From: Candidatus Anaerostipes excrementavium
Lineage (GTDB): Bacteria > Bacillota > Clostridia > Lachnospirales > Lachnospiraceae
Direction: 5' to 3'
Assembly (NCBI GenBank): GCA_019114985.1
Contig: DXEM01000010.1
Location: 1 to 64,000 of the forward strand
Length of the DNA: 64,000 bases
The notes beneath the pieces were generated by a model. It saw only the letters and a list, made by a program, of their open reading frames with translations. It was not told where the DNA came from and ran no database searches. The translations under genes were made by a program, and so were the position numbers. Shown here piece by piece: positions 44,987-54,559 of this stretch; within the stretch, counting starts at the first letter, position 1, and every line of letters starts with the position of its first letter.

Positions 44987-45295
44987 ATGTACGCAATTAT
45001 TGCAACAGGTGGAAAACAGTATAAAGTAAGCGAAGGCGACGTTATCAAAGTAGAGAAGCTTGACGCTGAAGTTGGTGCTAAAGTAACATTTGACGATGTA
45101 CTTTTAGTTGGCGGAGATACTGTGAAGGTTGGAACACCTACCGTTGATGGTGCGAAGGTTGAAGCTTCTGTTGTAAGCGAAGGCAAAGGTAAGAAAGTCA
45201 TCGTTTACAAGTATAAGAGAAAAACCGGATACCATAAGAAGAACGGTCACAGACAGTTATTTACACAGGTAAAAATCGATAATATCGTTGGATAA
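44987..45295 (+). CDS. rplU: 50S ribosomal protein L21
   Basis: [18 protein letters not shown] is the standard L21 start, and [14 protein letters not shown] the rRNA-binding end. 102 residues. AGGAGGT six bases upstream fixes the ATG. First gene of rplU-prp-rpmA-obg. Confidence 0.98.
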   Translation: MYAIIATGGKQYKVSEGDVIKVEKLDAEVGAKVTFDDVLLVGGDTVKVGTPTVDGAKVEASVVSEGKGKKVIVYKYKRKTGYHKKNGHRQLFTQVKIDNIVG

Positions 45296-45313
45296 TATTT
45301 CGAGGATAGAGTG

Positions 45314-45640
45314 ATGACGAAGATAACATTCTATCAGCGTGAAGACGGATCATATCAGGGATTCGATTCATGCGGACATGCAGGATATGCCCAGGAAGGC
45401 GAAGACATCGTCTGTTCTGCCATATCTGCGCTGATAATAAATTTCGTCAATTCTCTGGAGACTTTTACCGACGATGATTACCAGGTAGATGCCGATCCGG
45501 AGAATGCTGTGATACGTGTAGTATTTACGGGAGAACTTTCAGAAGAAGGAAATTTATTATTGAAATCATTGATTCTTGGACTTTCTTCCATGGAAGAAGA
45601 ACAAGATCAGTACTTAGATGTGATATTTGAGGAGGTGTAA
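45314..45640 (+). CDS. prp: ribosomal-processing cysteine protease Prp
   Basis: Cuts the N-terminal extension from L27 in Firmicutes. The catalytic His is in SCGHAGYA and the Cys in EDIVCSAIS. 108 residues from the ATG; an in-frame GTG lies one codon earlier. It sits between rplU and rpmA, and the L27 next to it has the matching extension, so the pair is functional in context. Confidence 0.94.
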   Translation: MTKITFYQREDGSYQGFDSCGHAGYAQEGEDIVCSAISALIINFVNSLETFTDDDYQVDADPENAVIRVVFTGELSEEGNLLLKSLILGLSSMEEEQDQYLDVIFEEV

Positions 45641-45644
45641 CAAA

Positions 45645-45926
45645 ATGATGAAAATGAACCTTCAATTTTTCGCTCATAAAAAGGGAATGGGTTCTACAAA
45701 GAACGGAAGAGATTCAGAATCCAAGAGATTAGGTGCGAAAAGAGCTGACGGACAGTTTGTAAAAGCTGGAAATATTCTTTACAGACAGAGAGGAACAAAG
45801 ATCCATCCGGGTGTTAATGTAGGACGCGGAGGCGATGATACATTATATGCATTAGTTGATGGAATCGTGCGTTTCGAGAGAAAAGGTAGAGATAAGAAAC
45901 AGTGTTCTGTACATCCAGTTGCATAA
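45645..45926 (+). CDS. rpmA: 50S ribosomal protein L27, with Prp-cleavable extension
   Basis: L27 near the peptidyl-transferase centre. The start [14 protein letters not shown] carries the NLQFFA extension that Prp removes after the Phe pair to expose the functional AHKKG end. 93 residues. GGAGGTG seven bases before the ATG fixes the start. Confidence 0.97.
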   Translation: MMKMNLQFFAHKKGMGSTKNGRDSESKRLGAKRADGQFVKAGNILYRQRGTKIHPGVNVGRGGDDTLYALVDGIVRFERKGRDKKQCSVHPVA

Positions 45927-46021
45927 GCTGCGCGGATGTTAGACAGACGAGAGCAACAGCAATTACGGCTTCAAATTGATATTTGAGGCCGTTTTTTTCA
46001 AATTTGGGAAAGGAAAAAGCT

Positions 46022-47305
46022 ATGTTTGCAGATAGAGCCAATATCATCATCCGGTCGGGAAAAGGCGGAGACGGACATGTGAGCTTCCGGCGGGAATTGT
46101 ATGTGCCGAATGGAGGTCCGGACGGCGGAGACGGAGGAAGAGGCGGAGACGTGATCTTCGTTGTCGACGAGGGAATGAATACGCTGTCAGATTACCGGCA
46201 CAGAAGAAAATATAAAGCAGGCGATGGACAGGAAGGCGGAAGAAGAAGATGTCATGGAGCGGATGGAGCAGACATTGTTTTGAAAGTTCCGCCGGGTACC
46301 GTTGTAAAAGAAAAAGAATCCGGGAAAGTTATCCTGGATATGTCCAATAAGAAAGAACCGGTCGTTCTTTTAAAAGGAGGAAGAGGCGGAAAAGGAAACC
46401 AGCATTATGCGACTCCGACAATGCAGGCGCCGAAATATGCGCAGCCGGGAGGAACAGCACAGGAAGTGGAAGTGACCCTGGAGCTGAAAGTCATTGCAGA
46501 CGTAGGGCTGGTAGGATTCCCGAATGTAGGGAAATCTACATTTTTATCCAGGGTGACCAATGCAAATCCAAAGATTGCCAATTATCATTTTACGACCCTG
46601 CAGCCAAATTTGGGTGTGGTTGATCTGGACAATGGAAAGGGATTTGTCATTGCGGATATTCCTGGAATTATCGAGGGAGCATCCGAGGGAATTGGCCTGG
46701 GCTTTGAATTTTTGCGTCATATTGAACGTACGAAGGTCATGATCCATATGGTAGATGGCGCGTCAGTAGAAGGACGCGATCCAATCGAAGATATTTATGC
46801 AATCACCGATGAACTTAAGAAATATAATCAGGAAATTTTAGATCGGCCGCAGGTCATTGCTGCCAATAAAATGGATGCGATGACAGAACAGGACAAGGAG
46901 ACCGTCATTGAACTCTTAAAAGAAGAATTTGAACCAAAGGGAATCAAAGTATTTCCGATTTCCGCAGTCAGCGGAGAGGGAATCAAAGAACTTCTTTGGC
47001 ACGTGCAGGAACTTCTGGCTTCTCTTCCGGAAGGAGCGACAGAATTCGAGCAGGAATACGAGTTAAGCTTTGAGGAAGAAGAGGGCGGCATTATCATCGA
47101 ACATCCGGAAGACGGAATCTTTACGGTGGAAGGTCCGAAGGTAGAAAGAATGCTTGGATATACCAATTTGGAATCAGAAAAAGGATTCCGGTTCTTCCAG
47201 CGTTTTATGAAAGAAAATGGTGTGATAGAACAGCTGACAGAGATGGGAATCCAGGAAGGGGACACTGTCCGTGTCTACGATTTGGAATTTGATTACTATC
47301 AATAG
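46022..47305 (+). CDS. obgE: Obg-family GTPase
   Basis: Essential GTPase in 50S assembly and stress control. The N-terminal Obg fold is glycine-rich (GKGGDGHVSFRRE), the G domain has GFPNVGKST, DIPGIIEGA and NKMD, and the C-terminal OCT domain (DGIFTVEGPKVERM) is the Firmicute form. 427 residues. Standard place after rpmA. Confidence 0.97.
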   Translation: MFADRANIIIRSGKGGDGHVSFRRELYVPNGGPDGGDGGRGGDVIFVVDEGMNTLSDYRHRRKYKAGDGQEGGRRRCHGADGADIVLKVPPGTVVKEKESGKVILDMSNKKEPVVLLKGGRGGKGNQHYATPTMQAPKYAQPGGTAQEVEVTLELKVIADVGLVGFPNVGKSTFLSRVTNANPKIANYHFTTLQPNLGVVDLDNGKGFVIADIPGIIEGASEGIGLGFEFLRHIERTKVMIHMVDGASVEGRDPIEDIYAITDELKKYNQEILDRPQVIAANKMDAMTEQDKETVIELLKEEFEPKGIKVFPISAVSGEGIKELLWHVQELLASLPEGATEFEQEYELSFEEEEGGIIIEHPEDGIFTVEGPKVERMLGYTNLESEKGFRFFQRFMKENGVIEQLTEMGIQEGDTVRVYDLEFDYYQ

Positions 47306-47331
47306 AGCAAAACTAACAGATGGAGGAAAAG

Positions 47332-47631
47332 ATGACAAGTAAGCAGAGAGCATATTTAAAAAGTCTGGCAATGAAGATTGATCCGATTTTTAATATTGGA
47401 AAAGGAAGTTTGTCTCCAGAGCTGATTGCCGGGGTTCGTGATGCTTTAGAAGCCAGAGAACTGGTAAAGGTCGGCGTGCTTCAAAACTGTATGGATGATC
47501 CAAAGCAGTTGGCGGAAGTCTTAGCAGAGCGTACTCGTTCCCAGGTGGTACAGGTGATTGGCAAAAAGATCATTCTTTATAAAGAGTCAAAGAAAAATAA
47601 AAAAATCGAGCTGCCTAAAAGCGGCAAATGA
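47332..47631 (+). CDS. yhbY: YhbY-type RNA-binding protein
   Basis: CRM-domain protein binding pre-50S ribosomes: LTSKQRAYLKSLAMK-like start, FNIGKGSLSPELI, and VGKKIILYKE-like end. 99 residues from the ATG after GGAGG; an earlier in-frame ATG lacks a site. Between obg and nadD, as in many Firmicutes. Confidence 0.9.
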   Translation: MTSKQRAYLKSLAMKIDPIFNIGKGSLSPELIAGVRDALEARELVKVGVLQNCMDDPKQLAEVLAERTRSQVVQVIGKKIILYKESKKNKKIELPKSGK

Positions 47632-47646
47632 TAGCGGAGGCGTTTT

Positions 47647-48252
47647 ATGAAAAAGATTGGAATTCTTGGCGGAACTTTTAATCCGATTCATTTCGGACAT
47701 TTGATCTTAGGCCAATCTGCCAAAGAAGAATTTGGTCTGGATAAGGTTTTGGTCATGCCGACGAGAAATCCGGCCTACAAGACGATTTCCGGCGGAGTGA
47801 CGCAGCAAAATCGTATCGATATGATTCGTCTGGCGATCCGGGACTTCCCTTATTTTGAATTCAGCGATCTGGAACTTCGCAGGGAAGGTGCTACTTATAC
47901 GGTGGATACACTGAGAGAACTTCAGACGAAAAATGCAGAAGATAAATATTATTTTATCATGGGAGCGGACTCTCTGTATCAGATCGAGACATGGAAGGAT
48001 CCGGATCAGATTCTTTCTATGGTGAATATTCTGGTGGCTACAAGAAATGATTCCCGCAGCGCCCTGGATGCCCAGATCGATTATCTGGAGGACAAGTATG
48101 AAGGGAAGATTTATCATTTGAACAGCCCGAGTATTGAGATTTCGTCCAATGAAATAAGAAAACGTAATATATCCGGTCAGAGCATTCATTTTTTTCTGCC
48201 GGAATCCGTAATAGATTATATAGAAAGAAATGGTTTATATGAACATAGATGA
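47647..48252 (+). CDS. nadD: nicotinate-nucleotide adenylyltransferase
   Basis: Makes deamido-NAD from nicotinate mononucleotide and ATP. GGTFNPIHFGH is the nucleotidyl-transferase motif and EISSNEIRKR the C-terminal ATP site. 201 residues. Overlaps yqeK by up to 23 bp. Confidence 0.96.
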   Translation: MKKIGILGGTFNPIHFGHLILGQSAKEEFGLDKVLVMPTRNPAYKTISGGVTQQNRIDMIRLAIRDFPYFEFSDLELRREGATYTVDTLRELQTKNAEDKYYFIMGADSLYQIETWKDPDQILSMVNILVATRNDSRSALDAQIDYLEDKYEGKIYHLNSPSIEISSNEIRKRNISGQSIHFFLPESVIDYIERNGLYEHR

Positions 48253-48799
48253 GATAGAAATAAAGCTCGCAGCTTCTTTAAAGCCGGGGAGATACCGTCA
48301 TAGCCTTGGTGTTGCTTATACAGCGGCCAGCTTGGCGATGGTTTTTGATCAGGATATTCAGAAAGCATTTCGTGCGGGACTTCTGCATGATTGTGCCAAA
48401 GGATACTCTCTGGAGAAACAGGAAGTATTCTGCAGAAAATATGGGATTTGTCTGGATGAGATTCTTCCGGACAGCCCGCAGCTGATGCATTCGGCATTGG
48501 CGCCTTATATCGCCGGAGATTTTTATCAGGAAGAAGATCAAGAGATTTTGTCGGCCATTGAATGTCATACCACCGGGAAACCAGATATGACGCCGCTGGA
48601 AGAGATTATTTTTATTGCAGATTACATGGAACCTAATCGTAAAATGATTCCGGGACTTGTAAAGGTACGAAAGCTGGCTTTTCAGGATCTTCATCAATGT
48701 GTAAGAGAAATTCTGAAAAATACCATTGGGTATTTGGAGAGCCGGGGACAAAAGATTGGGCATAAGACGATAGAAACTTATGAATATTATCAGGCATAA
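48230..48799 (+). CDS. yqeK: YqeK-type HD-domain Ap4A hydrolase
   Basis: HD-domain phosphohydrolase of the YqeK group, known to cleave diadenosine tetraphosphate symmetrically. YRHSLGVAYTA and LLHDCAKG supply the metal ligands; HSALAP and IFIADYMEPNR follow. 189 residues. The ATG at 48230 or the one at 48239 could start; both are inside nadD and neither has a strong site. Confidence 0.92.
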   Translation: MVYMNIDEIEIKLAASLKPGRYRHSLGVAYTAASLAMVFDQDIQKAFRAGLLHDCAKGYSLEKQEVFCRKYGICLDEILPDSPQLMHSALAPYIAGDFYQEEDQEILSAIECHTTGKPDMTPLEEIIFIADYMEPNRKMIPGLVKVRKLAFQDLHQCVREILKNTIGYLESRGQKIGHKTIETYEYYQA

Positions 48800-48809
48800 G
48801 GAGAATTTT

Positions 48810-49166
48810 ATGGAGCAAGCATTAGAGATGGTAAAAATTGCTTATCAGGCGTTGGATGATAAGCTGGCAGAAGATATCCGGATCATTGATATCCGAGAGA
48901 TTTCAACTATTGCAGATTATTTCATCATTGCGGATGGAAACAATAAGAATCAGGTTCAGGCAATGGTGGACAATGCAGAAGAAGAGTTAGAAAAAGCAGG
49001 ATATCCAATCAAACAGATGGAAGGTTATCGGGAAGGAAACTGGGTTCTGATGGATTTTCATGATATCATTATCCATGTGTTCGATAAGGAAAATCGTTTG
49101 TTTTATGATCTGGAGAGAATCTGGAAAGACGGAAAAGAATTAGAGGCACAAGATCTGGGCCTGTAG
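48810..49166 (+). CDS. rsfS: ribosome silencing factor RsfS
   Basis: Binds L14 and blocks subunit joining in starvation. DIREISTIADYFIIADGNN, GYREGNWVLMDFHDIIIHVF and FYDLERIW are hallmark segments. 118 residues. AAGGAG selects this ATG. Last gene of the rplU unit. Confidence 0.95.
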   Translation: MEQALEMVKIAYQALDDKLAEDIRIIDIREISTIADYFIIADGNNKNQVQAMVDNAEEELEKAGYPIKQMEGYREGNWVLMDFHDIIIHVFDKENRLFYDLERIWKDGKELEAQDLGL

Positions 49167-49203
49167 AAGGAAGAGAAATCTCGGGTCTTACATGAAGAGA
49201 ACA

Positions 49204-49270
49204 AAAAAGGAAGAATTCCAAAAGATTCAGAAAAATAGATGAACTGGATCGAAAGGGATTCTTCCTTTTT
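49204..49270 (+). terminator. terminator after rsfS
   Basis: AAAAAGGAAGAATTCC pairs with GGGATTCTTCCTTTTT around a 35-base loop. Confidence 0.85.
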
Positions 49271-49330
49271 ATCATTGCAGAGACTGAAAGTGATAGTACC
49301 GAACATCCCTTTGTTCCCTGCCAAATAAAA

Positions 49331-49948
49331 TTATCTTATGGAGCGGTATAAGCCGATGACCTTTCCTATGATGGATACCTCTGGTACAATGATCGGGTCC
49401 ATGCTGTCGTTCTCCGGCTGAAGACGGCAATAACCATCCTCCTTGTAAAAACGTTTGACAGTGGCAGAATCTTCGATCATTGCCACGACAATATCTCCGT
49501 TCTCAGCAGTTGGCTGCTGCTGAACAATGACCATATCCCCATCCAGAATTCCAGCATTGATCATACTCTCTCCGCGTACGTGAAGCATAAAAGTATTCTT
49601 GCTGCTGATAAAATCCGGCTGCATCGGAAAATAGTCTTCAATATTCTCAACTGCCAGAATCGGTTCGCCGGCAGTGATCGTGCCGACAATCGGAATATGT
49701 ACGATCTCTTTTCTTGCAAGATTAAAATCATCATCTATAATCTCAATAGCCCGCGGTTTCGTGGGATCTCTGCGGATGTATCCCTTCCGTTCCAGAGTCT
49801 CTAAGTGAGAGTGTACGGAAGAAGTAGAGCGCAGCTGTACTGCCTGACAGATCTCACGAACAGCAGGCGGATAACCCTTTTCCAATATGCGGTGCTTGAT
49901 AAATTCAAGAATCTGCTGCTGCTTATCCGTTAGTTGTTCTCTTGGCAT
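49331..49948 (-). CDS. lexA: LexA repressor
   Basis: SOS repressor that cleaves itself when RecA is activated. N-terminal winged helix ([31 protein letters not shown]), Ala-Gly cleavage site in TITAGEP, catalytic Ser in RGESM and Lys in TVKRF. 205 residues, full length. Divergent from yneA with shared LexA-type boxes, so it very likely regulates itself. Confidence 0.97.
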   Translation of the reverse strand: MPREQLTDKQQQILEFIKHRILEKGYPPAVREICQAVQLRSTSSVHSHLETLERKGYIRRDPTKPRAIEIIDDDFNLARKEIVHIPIVGTITAGEPILAVENIEDYFPMQPDFISSKNTFMLHVRGESMINAGILDGDMVIVQQQPTAENGDIVVAMIEDSATVKRFYKEDGYCRLQPENDSMDPIIVPEVSIIGKVIGLYRSIR

Positions 49949-50001
49949 AATATATCCTCCATTTTATCTTATTGTTCATATCATATCATAGAAGAAAGAA
50001 C

Positions 50002-50088
50002 AAAACAAGTGTTCCCGAACAAATTTTCGAAAAAACATTGACAAACAAACGTTCGCTGTTTATAATGTAAGCATAAAACAGATGTTCG
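50002..50088. promoter_or_regulatory. four LexA-type (SOS) boxes between lexA and yneA
   Basis: Compared with CGAAC-N4-GTTYG on either strand: AAAACAAGTGTTCC (50002-50015), CGAACAAATTTTCG (50016-50029), CAAACAAACGTTCG (50042-50055, all ten fixed positions) and AAAACAGATGTTCG (50075-50088). The third lies in the yneA promoter spacer, the fourth just after its -10. Confidence 0.82.
50038..50066 (+). promoter_or_regulatory. promoter of yneA
   Basis: TTGACA, 17 bp, TATAAT: full consensus, with a LexA-type box in the spacer. Confidence 0.9.
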
Positions 50089-50108
50089 AAACGAATGGAG
50101 GAATACAT

Positions 50109-50411
50109 ATGAGAAAGAGAGAAATGATCGGGTGCATTCTTTTTATAGGAATTTTATTTATCATGGCGGTGCTTTTATTTACAAAAAGCCGCTCTGTAGT
50201 AGATGCCAATGACAATCGGGTCAAACGTTTTACCAGTATACAGGTTGAGGAAGGAGATTCTCTCTGGTCCATTGCAAGAGAGAGAATGAGTGAAGAGTAC
50301 GAGTCGATTGATGATTATATTCAGGAAGTATGTGACACGAATCATATTTATGACCAGGAGATCACAGCAGATATGTATCTGGTTGTTCCTTATTATACGG
50401 ATAAAGAATAG
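50109..50411 (+). CDS. yneA: YneA-like LysM cell-division suppressor
   Basis: One N-terminal membrane segment (about residues 7-25) and a LysM-like domain (QVEEGDSLWSIARERM to MYLVVPYY). 100 residues, as in B. subtilis YneA, the SOS-induced division inhibitor next to lexA. Start set by GGAGG. The call rests on architecture, divergent lexA and LexA boxes; other LysM functions are possible. Confidence 0.85.
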   Translation: MRKREMIGCILFIGILFIMAVLLFTKSRSVVDANDNRVKRFTSIQVEEGDSLWSIARERMSEEYESIDDYIQEVCDTNHIYDQEITADMYLVVPYYTDKE

Positions 50412-50431
50412 CGGTGTTTAAGATGCATAAG

Positions 50432-50516
50432 GCAGAGCGGATTTTTCTGATTTCAAAGGATTCCGGTGAGATGTGGGAATATTCTTTGGAGAAGAATGGT
50501 CCGCTCTGCTTTTTTT
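50432..50516 (+). terminator. terminator of yneA
   Basis: GCAGAGCGGA pairs perfectly with TCCGCTCTGC around a long loop, then seven T. Confidence 0.85.
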
Positions 50517-50608
50517 GATAGATTCGGAGATAAAAGGTAAAATGTTGGAAAAATTAAGATTTTCCCTGAAAATTCATGAAAAATTGTTTCCATTCTTACA
50601 TCAAATGT

Positions 50609-50617
50609 GCTATCCTA
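50609..50617 (+). promoter_or_regulatory. possible promoter of azlC and following genes
   Basis: TGCTATCCT (TGn plus TATCCT) with a poor -35. The 165-bp gap is too short for a full T-box and none is seen. Confidence 0.3.
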
Positions 50618-50681
50618 ATATATAAGTTCGATTTTTGGCAGATTTCATAAGTTGAACGACTTTAAGATCTAGGAGCAGAGA

Positions 50682-51401
50682 ATGAAAGCGCATGATGATT
50701 TTAGACAAGGATTGATTGACGGCATACCGATTGGATTGGCTTATGTGGCCGTATCATTTGCATTTGGCATTGCCGGAGTCGCCAAGGGGATTCCAGTGTG
50801 GGCGTTAACATTGATTTCGGCGACCTGCCTGACTTCAGCAGGACAGTTCGCGGCGATCATATCGATGACAGCCGGAGGCTCTTTGGTAGAATTGATTTTA
50901 TCTCAGATTATCATCAATTTAAGGTACTCGATCATGTCGATAGCAATCGGACAGAAGCTGATTGCGAAGACCAAGCTTTGGAATCGCTTTACAATGGCTT
51001 TTGGTGTGACAGATGAGATTTTTGCTGTATCCTGTGGAAGGCCCGGAGAGATTACATCCAGATATTTTTATGCATTGATGACGATCCCCTGGATCAGCTG
51101 GACACTTGGGACGTTCCTTGGAGCAACAGCCAGCAATCTTCTTCCGGAGATTATGAGAGATGCTCTTGGGATTGCAATCTATGGAATGTTGATCGGGATT
51201 ATTATTCCGCCGGCGAAGGGTGACCGCAGGATTGTATTTGTAATCATACTTTCTATGATGATCAGTCTGGTTTTCTCTTTTGTGAAGGCTCTGTCCTTCG
51301 TATCCAGCGGTTTTGTGATCATCATCTGCACATTGATTGCAGCAGCAGTCGGAGCAGTACTGTTTCCGGTAGAAGAGGAGGAAGAGAATGAACATTCATA
51401 A
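50682..51401 (+). CDS. azlC: branched-chain amino acid exporter subunit AzlC
   Basis: Large subunit of the AzlCD (YgaZH-type) exporter of branched-chain amino acids and azaleucine. GIPIGLAYVAVSFAFGI at the start, TSAGQFAAI and the C-terminal helices are family-like. 239 residues, about seven helices. It overlaps azlD by 14 bp and precedes leuB, so export is genetically linked to leucine/valine synthesis. Confidence 0.92.
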   Translation: MKAHDDFRQGLIDGIPIGLAYVAVSFAFGIAGVAKGIPVWALTLISATCLTSAGQFAAIISMTAGGSLVELILSQIIINLRYSIMSIAIGQKLIAKTKLWNRFTMAFGVTDEIFAVSCGRPGEITSRYFYALMTIPWISWTLGTFLGATASNLLPEIMRDALGIAIYGMLIGIIIPPAKGDRRIVFVIILSMMISLVFSFVKALSFVSSGFVIIICTLIAAAVGAVLFPVEEEEENEHS

Positions 51402-51696
51402 ATTGTTGATCTACATTACGGCAACGGCAGTCTCTACCTATCTGATCCGAATGATTCCGCTGGTCGCGATACAGAAGAAGATACAGAATCGGTTTTTTCG
51501 TTCTTTTCTTTTTTATGTGCCGTATGCGGTGCTTGCTTCTATGATCATGCCGGCCGTTTTTTACGCTGCAGGAGATCTTCGGGCGTCAGCCGTCGGTTTT
51601 GCAACAGCGATGATTTTTGCCTATTGTGAAAAAAATATTGTAACAGTTGCCTGCGCCAGCTGTATTGCGGCATTCGCGGCGCTTCTGTTCTTATAA
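51388..51696 (+). CDS. azlD: branched-chain amino acid exporter subunit AzlD
   Basis: Small partner of AzlC with three or four hydrophobic helices, including YLIRMIPLVAI and FLFYVPYAVLASMIMPA. 102 residues. Lies 17 bp before leuB with a shared ribosome-site region; one transcript is likely. Confidence 0.9.
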   Translation: MNIHKLLIYITATAVSTYLIRMIPLVAIQKKIQNRFFRSFLFYVPYAVLASMIMPAVFYAAGDLRASAVGFATAMIFAYCEKNIVTVACASCIAAFAALLFL

Positions 51697-51713
51697 GGAG
51701 GAATATAGAGTAT

Positions 51714-52799
51714 ATGAAGTGTAATTTAGCAGTCATTAAAGGAGACGGTATCGGACCGGAGATCGTTGAAGAGGCGATGAAGGTTTTGGATGCCGTGGGA
51801 GATACATACGGACATACTTTTTCCTATGAGCAGATTCTTATGGGAGGCGCGTCGATTGATGTCCATGGGAAGCCTCTGACCGAAGAAGCACTGGAAATTG
51901 CACGAAACAGTGATGCTGTATTGATGGGATCCATCGGAGGGAATACCAGTACTTCTCCATGGTATCAGCTGCCTGCAGAACTTCGTCCGGAAGCAGGTCT
52001 GCTGGCACTTCGAAAATCTCTCGGATTATTCGCGAACATTCGTCCAGCTTATCTTTATGAGGAACTGAAGGAAGCCTGTCCGCTTCGTGATGAAATCATC
52101 GGTGATGGATTTGATATGGTCATTATGAGAGAATTAACGGGAGGATTGTATTTCGGAGAACGTCATACAGAAGAGGTGGATGGAGTCAGAGTCGCAACGG
52201 ATACACTGACTTACAGCGAAGAAGAGATTCGAAGAATCGCCGTGAAAGCATTTGACATTGCCAGAAAACGTAAAAAACATGTTATCAGTGTAGATAAAGC
52301 CAATGTTTTGGATTCATCCAGACTTTGGAGAAGCGTTGTAGAAGAGGTTGCCAAGGATTATGAAGATGTAACTTACGAGCATATGTTGGTTGACAACTGT
52401 GCAATGCAGCTGGTCAATAATCCTCGCCAGTTCGACGTTATTTTGACAGAGAATATGTTTGGGGACATTTTGTCAGATGAAGCAAGTATGATTACAGGAT
52501 CCATTGGAATGTTGTCTTCCGCAAGTTTAGCTGAAGGTAAATTCGGACTGTATGAGCCAAGTCATGGTTCCGCACCGGATATTGCAGGTCAGGATATTGC
52601 GAATCCGATCGCAACGATTTTATCTGCAGCGATGATGCTTCGCTATTCTTTTGATCTGGATGAGGAAGCCAAGGCGGTGGAAGAAGCCGTCAAGGATGTT
52701 CTTGCAGATGGCTGCCGCACGGTAGATATTATGTCCGAAGGCGCGAAGCAGGTAGGATGCAGAGAAATGGGAGACTTAATCGCAGGAAAGATTCAATAA
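51714..52799 (+). CDS. leuB: 3-isopropylmalate dehydrogenase
   Basis: Oxidises and decarboxylates 3-isopropylmalate in leucine synthesis. KGDGIGPEIV at the start, RELTGGLYFGER, DNCAMQLV and EPSHGSAPDIAGQDIANP with the Asp residues for Mg/isopropylmalate. 361 residues. leuA, leuC and leuD are not in the window. Confidence 0.95.
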   Translation: MKCNLAVIKGDGIGPEIVEEAMKVLDAVGDTYGHTFSYEQILMGGASIDVHGKPLTEEALEIARNSDAVLMGSIGGNTSTSPWYQLPAELRPEAGLLALRKSLGLFANIRPAYLYEELKEACPLRDEIIGDGFDMVIMRELTGGLYFGERHTEEVDGVRVATDTLTYSEEEIRRIAVKAFDIARKRKKHVISVDKANVLDSSRLWRSVVEEVAKDYEDVTYEHMLVDNCAMQLVNNPRQFDVILTENMFGDILSDEASMITGSIGMLSSASLAEGKFGLYEPSHGSAPDIAGQDIANPIATILSAAMMLRYSFDLDEEAKAVEEAVKDVLADGCRTVDIMSEGAKQVGCREMGDLIAGKIQ

Positions 52800-52819
52800 C
52801 AACGAAATAAATTATCAGC

Positions 52820-52843
52820 CCGGAAGGAGAAGCCTCCTTCCGG
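52820..52843 (+). promoter_or_regulatory. hairpin between leuB and ilvD
   Basis: CCGGAAGGAG pairs perfectly with CTCCTTCCGG around a four-base loop; no T run. A likely stability or processing element. Confidence 0.6.
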
Positions 52844-52871
52844 ACTTCCATAACATCATTGGAGGTAATAT

Positions 52872-54542
52872 ATGAAGAATACATTTACAGAAGGAGAAGG
52901 ATTTGCTCCTCAGAGATCATTATTTAATGCGTTGGGACTGACAAAAGAAGAGATGGAAAGACCATTGGTCGGTATCGTAAGTTCTCACAGTGAGATCGTC
53001 CCGGGGCATATGAACCTGGATAAAGTAGTAGAAGCAGTAAAAATGGGAGTTGCAATGGCAGGCGGAACACCGATTGTATTCCCGGCAATCGCAGTTTGTG
53101 ACGGTATTGCAATGGGACATGTCGGAATGAAATATTCCCTGGTGACTCGTGATTTGATTGCCGATTCCACAGAATGTATGGCAATTGCACATCAGTTTGA
53201 CGCTTTGGTCATGGTTCCGAACTGTGATAAAAATGTTCCGGGATTGTTAATGGCTGCAGCGCGTATTAATGTACCTACGGTGTTCGTCAGCGGCGGACCA
53301 ATGCTCGCCGGACGCGTAAAAGGGAAAAAGACAAGTCTGTCCAGTATGTTTGAGGCAGTCGGTTCTTTCGCAGCAGGAAAGATCTCAGAAGAAGAATTGG
53401 CAGAATTTGAAAATAAGACTTGTCCGACCTGCGGATCATGTTCCGGTATGTATACTGCAAACTCTATGAACTGTCTGACAGAGGTACTTGGAATGGGTCT
53501 GAAAGGAAACGGAACGATTCCGGCAGTATATTCTGAGCGTCTTCGTCTTGCAAAACATGCCGGAATGCAGGTTATGGAACTTCTTGAGAAAAATATCCGG
53601 CCAAAGGATATCATGACAGAAAAAGCCTTTGAAAATGCACTGGCAGTCGATATGGCTCTCGGATGCAGTACAAACAGTATGCTTCACCTTCCGGCGATTG
53701 CTCATGCGGCCGGAGTGGACTTAGATTTGGATAAGGCAAATGCAATCAGCGCTAAGACACCAAACCTGTGCCATCTTGCACCGGCAGGACATACATATAT
53801 AGAAGAATTAAATGAGGCAGGCGGCGTTTATGCAGTTATGAATGAATTGAATAAGAAAGGCCTGCTCCATACAGATCTTATGACCGTTACAGGAAAGACG
53901 GTTGCTGAAAATATTGAAGGATGCATCAACCGGAATCCGGAAGTGATCCGCCCGATCGATCATCCATACAGCGAGACCGGAGGAATCGCCGTATTAAAAG
54001 GAAATCTTGCACCGGATACCGGTGTGGTAAAACGTTCCGCAGTAGCGCCGGAGATGCTTAAGATGGAAGGTCCTGCCAGAGTCTTTGACTGTGAAGAAGA
54101 CGCAATTAAGGCAATCAAAGGCGGAGAGATCCATGCAGGAGATGTGGTTGTGATTCGTTATGAAGGTCCGAAAGGCGGTCCTGGTATGAGAGAGATGCTC
54201 AATCCAACATCCGCGATTATGGGAATGGGACTTGGATCCAGTGTTGCATTAATTACAGACGGACGTTTCTCAGGTGCATCCAGAGGCGCTTGTATCGGAC
54301 ATATTTCACCGGAAGCAGCGGTTGGAGGACCGATTGCTCTGGTAGAAGAAGGAGATATCATTTCCATTGATATTGAAGCAAATGCTTTGAATCTGAAAGT
54401 TTCCGATGAAGAGATGGAAGAGAGAAGAAAGAATTGGAAGCCAAGAGAGCCGAAAGTAACCACAGGATATTTAGCGCGTTATGCTTCCATGGTAACTTCA
54501 GGAAACAGAGGAGCCGTTTTGGAAATCAATCAAGAAAAGTAA
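52872..54542 (+). CDS. ilvD: dihydroxy-acid dehydratase
   Basis: Iron-sulphur dehydratase in valine/isoleucine synthesis. Cluster cysteines appear in [10 protein letters not shown] and [16 protein letters not shown], and GRFSGASRG is the active-site loop. 556 residues, full length. Before ilvB2 by 17 bp. Confidence 0.97.
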   Translation: MKNTFTEGEGFAPQRSLFNALGLTKEEMERPLVGIVSSHSEIVPGHMNLDKVVEAVKMGVAMAGGTPIVFPAIAVCDGIAMGHVGMKYSLVTRDLIADSTECMAIAHQFDALVMVPNCDKNVPGLLMAAARINVPTVFVSGGPMLAGRVKGKKTSLSSMFEAVGSFAAGKISEEELAEFENKTCPTCGSCSGMYTANSMNCLTEVLGMGLKGNGTIPAVYSERLRLAKHAGMQVMELLEKNIRPKDIMTEKAFENALAVDMALGCSTNSMLHLPAIAHAAGVDLDLDKANAISAKTPNLCHLAPAGHTYIEELNEAGGVYAVMNELNKKGLLHTDLMTVTGKTVAENIEGCINRNPEVIRPIDHPYSETGGIAVLKGNLAPDTGVVKRSAVAPEMLKMEGPARVFDCEEDAIKAIKGGEIHAGDVVVIRYEGPKGGPGMREMLNPTSAIMGMGLGSSVALITDGRFSGASRGACIGHISPEAAVGGPIALVEEGDIISIDIEANALNLKVSDEEMEERRKNWKPREPKVTTGYLARYASMVTSGNRGAVLEINQEK

Positions 54543-54559
54543 GAAAGAAGGTTAGCCCA

